From NCBI GenBank assembly GCA_010672585.1, contig JAAHGF010000008.1, forward strand, positions 391,401 to 455,400: a stretch of 64,000 nucleotides of DNA. Reading direction: 5' to 3'. A program made the translations under genes and the position numbers. The notes beneath the pieces are model-generated. The model was not told where the DNA came from. It ran no database searches and was given only the letters and a program-made list of their open reading frames with translations. Positions 60,671-64,000 of the stretch are shown here, one piece after another. Numbering within the stretch: position 1 is the first letter of the stretch; every line of letters starts with the position of its first letter. This DNA comes from Okeania sp. SIO1I7. GTDB taxonomy: Bacteria > Cyanobacteriota > Cyanobacteriia > Cyanobacteriales > Microcoleaceae.

Positions 60671-61475
60671 TAATCAGGCGATCGCTACCTTGTCAGTTTG
60701 CTCTCAATACTATTGGACAATAGTTAAATTATAGTCATTCTAAATAATCAGGCGATCGCTACCTTGTCAGTTTGCTCTCAATACTATTGGACAATAGTTA
60801 AATTATAGTCATTCTGAATAATCAGGCGATTGCTACCTTGCCAGTTTGCTCTCAATACTATTGGACAATAGTTAAATTATAGTCATTCTGAATAATCAAG
60901 GCGATCGCTACCTTGTCAGTTTGCTCTCAATACTATTGGACAATAGTTAAATTATAGTCATTCTGAATAATCAAGGCGATCGCTACCTTGCCAGTTTGTT
61001 CTCAATACTATTGGACAATAGTTAAATTATAGTCATTCTAAATAATCAGGCGATCGCTACCTTGCCAGTTTGTTCTCAATACTATTGGACAATAGTTAAA
61101 TTATAGTCATTCTAAATAATCAGGCGATCGCTACCTTGCCAGTTTGTTCTCAATACTATTGGACAATAGTTAAATTATAGTCATTCTGAATAATCAAGGC
61201 GATCGCTACCTTGTGAGTATCCCCTCGATACTATTGGACAATAGTTAAATTATAGTCATTCTGAATAATCAAGCGATCGCTACCTTGCCAGTTTGTTCTC
61301 AATACTATTGGACAATAGTTAAATTATAGTCATTCTGAATAATCAGGCGATCGCTACCTTGCCAGTTTGTTCTCAATACTATTGGACAATAGTTAAATTA
61401 TAGTCATTCTGAATAATCAGGCGATCGCTACCTTGTCAGTCTGCTCTCAATACTATTGGACAATAGTTAAATTAA
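60671..61475. repeat. 74-bp tandem array, 11 units, each with a HIP1 site and a palindrome
   Basis: Unit starts at 60671, 60745, 60819 and onward every 74-75 bp to about 61475. Each unit reads AATAATCAGGCGATCGCTAC, then CAGTTTGCTCTCAATACTATT, then the palindrome ACTATTGGACAATAGT and ATTATAGTCATTCT. Ten of eleven keep the intact HIP1 octamer; the third has GCGATTGC. There are no unique spacers, so it is not a CRISPR array. It lies directly after the 3' end of the giant DUF4347 gene. Confidence 0.92.
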
Positions 61476-62208
61476 GAGGCTGTTTGTAAAGAATTATAGT
61501 CAGGACTTATATCAAATCCGTTGGCTTCGGAGTAATATAATTCCCTTGATTATTATACAATGCGTAGTGGCGAATGGCCATTCGCCCCTACAATCTCAAT
61601 AATACTGACGTTGAGAAAAAGTGATCGCTCCTTTATTCAAATAGGTCCAGCATCTTTAGGTGTTGTTTATCTTTCAGGATTAATATATAATCTTTATATA
61701 AGCAATTTATCTTAGTTATTTCTACAGAGAAAACTAAGTAAATATATCTATTTTTAACTATTTAGGAGTTATCAAGAGTAGTTTATACCAAAAGTTATTT
61801 TATTCATACTAATTAGATTCATAATAGATCTAAATGTATGAAGCTATTAACAAGCTATCAGCTAAAATCGGCGGGTTCGGCGTCCCCCACGCTTATTTGA
61901 AAAAGCGCGTGGTGTGCGTGTTCTGGGGGTTTGTAGACGCGGAGTGGCAACTCTAGAGTATCCCCCATCATAGGCCTTGAGAGCTGACCGCTGACCGCTG
62001 ACTGCTATTTTCAAGAGTGAGGACTAAAATAGCTGAAACACCAATAGGGACAAGGGGATGACATGGCTCTAAAGTCCCAATGTTAAAATTTTGCATAACC
62101 TCCCGACTGTTATAAATAATTAAGTTTATAACCGAAAAATGATTGGTATTATCCTGGAGGAACTAATATATATGTAATCTTTTGAGGCTATTTTGAAGGT
62201 ATTGTTTA

Positions 62209-62467
62209 CAATTAATAATTAATAATTAATAATTAATAATTAAATAATTCTGGTTTAAAGCCTCCCCTTTTAAGGGGAAAAAAGCGGTCGTTAGCGTAGC
62301 GCACCCGTTGGGTGGGATGGCGTTAGCGGAGCGGCTCTGTCAAGAGCTAGTCTCCTCGCCATATCCAATGGACCAAGAGAAGAAATAATATTTCCTTATA
62401 TTCAATTCTGTAGCGGTTTTAACCAGAGGTAATTATCAATTATCCATTATCAATTATCAATTAATGA
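62209..62467. repeat. Dispersed repeat family E
   Basis: Same AATTAATAATTAATAATT start, TTTTAAGGGG core and TTATCAATTAATGAA end as the others, with an extra GTTAGCGTAGC-type insertion near 62290-62360. The stretch 61476-62208 shows fragments of other repeats and a GC-rich hairpin region near 61880-61970 but no gene. Confidence 0.7.
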
Positions 62468-62536
62468 ATAAAGTCCTACTATCCAGTCAAAATTTTTGAG
62501 AAAGATTTTGTAGTAGATTTATTGAGGTGTTAATCT

Positions 62537-63082
62537 ATGCGTTATTGGATCAACTATCTTGGAGTTATTACCACTGCTTTAGCCTTAAGTTTCCCTACAT
62601 TTGAGGGATTACACCAAGGAGAAGAGTGGAAAATTTCACCTGTATTTGCTCAGGATATTTCTTATAGTAGCTCTCATAATCAATCTGAAATAAGTAGGCT
62701 GTTAAAAGAGGGTGAGAAATATTATCAAAATGAGCAATACGAACAGGCATTAGAAAAATTTCAGCAGGCATTAAAACTACGACGAGATACAGGAGATTTA
62801 CTTGCAGAAGGTCGTGCTTTATTCTATGTAGGAGCAACTTATGAAAAGCTAGGTGAAGGTGAGAAAGCTAAGGATTACTATTGGGAAGTTGCAGGAGTAG
62901 CTGAAGAAGTTGGAAATCCCAATAAAGCTACAATTGTTCAGAAATATTTATGTAGAACTCCAGCAGGAAAAAAATACCTGAACAAAGATGGATTTAATGT
63001 TCTTCAATACTGTAAAGAATTTGATGAAGGAGACTCTGGTAGTGTAACTCTTTTATTTGATGAAGATGGCAAAAAAGAATAA
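62537..63082 (+). CDS. Exported TPR-repeat protein
   Basis: A 181-residue protein. The N-terminus has a hydrophobic segment (residues about 5-20) and a likely signal cleavage region ending near VFAQ (residue 39). Residues about 52-130 hold two tetratricopeptide repeats (EGEKYYQNEQYEQALEKFQQALKLRRDTG; GRALFYVGATYEKLGEGEKAKDYYWEVAGVAEEVG), which mediate protein-protein contacts. The end has two Cys (YLCRTPAGKKYL; VLQYCKEF) that could form a disulfide. No enzymatic domain. Another TPR protein follows on the same strand; similar short TPR proteins often neighbour TPR-CHAT genes, but a partnership is only an inference. Confidence 0.75.
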   Translation: MRYWINYLGVITTALALSFPTFEGLHQGEEWKISPVFAQDISYSSSHNQSEISRLLKEGEKYYQNEQYEQALEKFQQALKLRRDTGDLLAEGRALFYVGATYEKLGEGEKAKDYYWEVAGVAEEVGNPNKATIVQKYLCRTPAGKKYLNKDGFNVLQYCKEFDEGDSGSVTLLFDEDGKKE

Positions 63083-63533
63083 GAATAACTTAAATAGACT
63101 TCTCCAGAAAAGAGGGAGTAGGGGTTCAACAATTAATAATTAATAATTAATAATTAACAATTACCTCTCCTTTAAAACTAAGAGGATTGACTTAAAGGAA
63201 AAATTTTCTTTATTATCCCCTTGAAAGAGGAGGCTTGAAACCAAAATTTTTCGGTAAAGAATTAATAATTGATTTAGGATAATTGATTTTATTTTTTATT
63301 ATCACCAGATGTCTAGTAGACATCTCGACCAAAAGAGGGAGTAGGGACGTTCCATGGAACTACAAAGTAGGCGGAAAGAATTAATGAATAAGAGTACGAT
63401 AATTAATTTGATTTTTTATGACCACCAGATGTCTAATAGACTTGCCAATGAATTACATTGAACTAAATAATAGCTTTAGCGATCGCCCATTATTTGGTAA
63501 TTGCTAAAGCTGAATAAATAAAAAATAGAAAAA
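63083..63533. repeat. Repeat-rich spacer
   Basis: Contains TAATAAT heptamers near 63130-63160 and paired fragments CTTCTCCAGAAAAGAGGGAG (63093) and ACATCTCGACCAAAAGAGGG (63320), members of a further dispersed family also seen near 7195 and 17545. No gene. Confidence 0.5.
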
Positions 63534-64000
63534 ATGTTTAAAAGTAGTGGAAGGAGAGTAATTAAAAGACTCATAAAATTTTTTCTAATCTGCTGCTTAA
63601 GTTTAACTTTTTACTTATGCTACGAAACAGTATTTCCTCAAATATTAAATGCTGACCAACCTCAAAATCAGCTAATATCTCAAACTCTACAACAAACTGA
63701 AGCAGAAGAATTTTATCAACAAGGGGAACAGCTCTACAATGATGGTCAATATCAGGCAGCTTTAGAAGCTTATCAAAAAGCGTTAGAAATATTCCAATTA
63801 TTATACAGACTATCAGATAATTCTACTCATTCTCTATCTCTAAAAATAGGTGAAACCTTTCACAGTATTGGAGCCACTTATCAAAAACTAACTGACTATC
63901 CCCAAGCATTAGAAAATCATCAACAAGCATTAAAAATACGTCGTGAAATTAATGATAAACAAGGTATTGGTAGTAGTCTAAATAGTATTGGTGCTATTTA
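63534..64000 (+). CDS. TPR-repeat protein, N-terminal part (cut by window edge)
   Basis: The ATG at 63534 opens a frame of 155 codons that runs off the right edge. It starts MFKSSGRRVIKRLIKFFLI with a hydrophobic segment (about residues 14-30), so the protein is exported or membrane-anchored, and continues with TPR units: EFYQQGEQLYNDGQYQAALEAYQKALEIFQ, then HSIGATYQKLTDYPQALENHQQALKIRREIND and another start, SLNSIGAI. This kind of TPR array is often followed in cyanobacteria by a CHAT domain; whether that is so here lies outside the window. Confidence 0.8.
   Translation, partial: MFKSSGRRVIKRLIKFFLICCLSLTFYLCYETVFPQILNADQPQNQLISQTLQQTEAEEFYQQGEQLYNDGQYQAALEAYQKALEIFQLLYRLSDNSTHSLSLKIGETFHSIGATYQKLTDYPQALENHQQALKIRREINDKQGIGSSLNSIGAI

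Noticed and set aside
60671-61475. Regular array that could be taken for a CRISPR locus
   Set aside because: The 74-bp units are repeated end to end with no unique spacers and there are no cas genes near; it is a plain tandem repeat.

Overview
The window reads as a chromosomal segment of a filamentous, low-GC, repeat-rich cyanobacterium. A Trichodesmium/Okeania-like member of the Oscillatoriales fits best; this is an inference, since no marker RNA is present. The signs are frequent HIP1 octamers (GCGATCGC), genes for CO2-uptake NDH-1 subunits (ndhF/ndhD), a Psb32-like photosystem II repair protein, an SLH-OprB porin, several small cyanobacterium-specific families (DUF2555-like, DUF4346-like), many heptanucleotide short tandem repeats, and long non-coding stretches. 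I found no rRNA, tRNA or CRISPR array.

Layout. 0-5.2 kb: ndhF and the start of ndhD on the minus strand, separated by about 3 kb of tandem repeat arrays. 5.2-12 kb: a lumenal/periplasmic pentapeptide protein, a small PF04020 membrane protein, a GT-C membrane glycosyltransferase carrying low-complexity inserts, a GT2 glycosyltransferase whose 5' end has been tandemly amplified, and a DUF547 lipoprotein. 12-18.4 kb: accessory DNA with a set of nested MITE-like elements and a complete-looking group II intron that splits a small winged-helix-like gene; its maturase has a destroyed reverse-transcriptase active site. 18.4-24.5 kb: two TnpB-only IS200/IS605 (IS1341-type) copies flanking a cobalamin riboswitch plus cbiX, a decayed membrane-protein gene and a DUF29-like gene fragment. 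24.6-30.7 kb: topA, a DNA-binding-like protein, psb32 and a DUF4346-like gene. 31-35.5 kb: an IS701-type transposase remnant, a DUF772-type IS with its derivative MITEs, and a tandem array just before the next gene.

35.5-64 kb is dominated by large exported proteins. A 3064-residue protein has a filamentous-hemagglutinin-type secretion domain, long repeats and a C-terminal CHAT (caspase-like) domain. A 2765-residue protein has an N-terminal DUF4347 domain (His/Cys pair), beta-helix, Calx-beta and SdrD-B-like modules. Between them lie coaBC, a DUF2555-like gene, a serine esterase, a proline/glycine-rich secreted protein and the porin. The window ends with two TPR proteins, the second cut by the edge.

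The strongest overall pattern is layered repeat traffic. At least six dispersed small element families recur, insert into each other and into transposases, and are then amplified as tandem arrays. Their heptamer tracts have also entered reading frames. Precise element ends, target duplications and the intron-exon junction can be read directly; family names for the IS elements and some domains are from memory of the families and were not searched.
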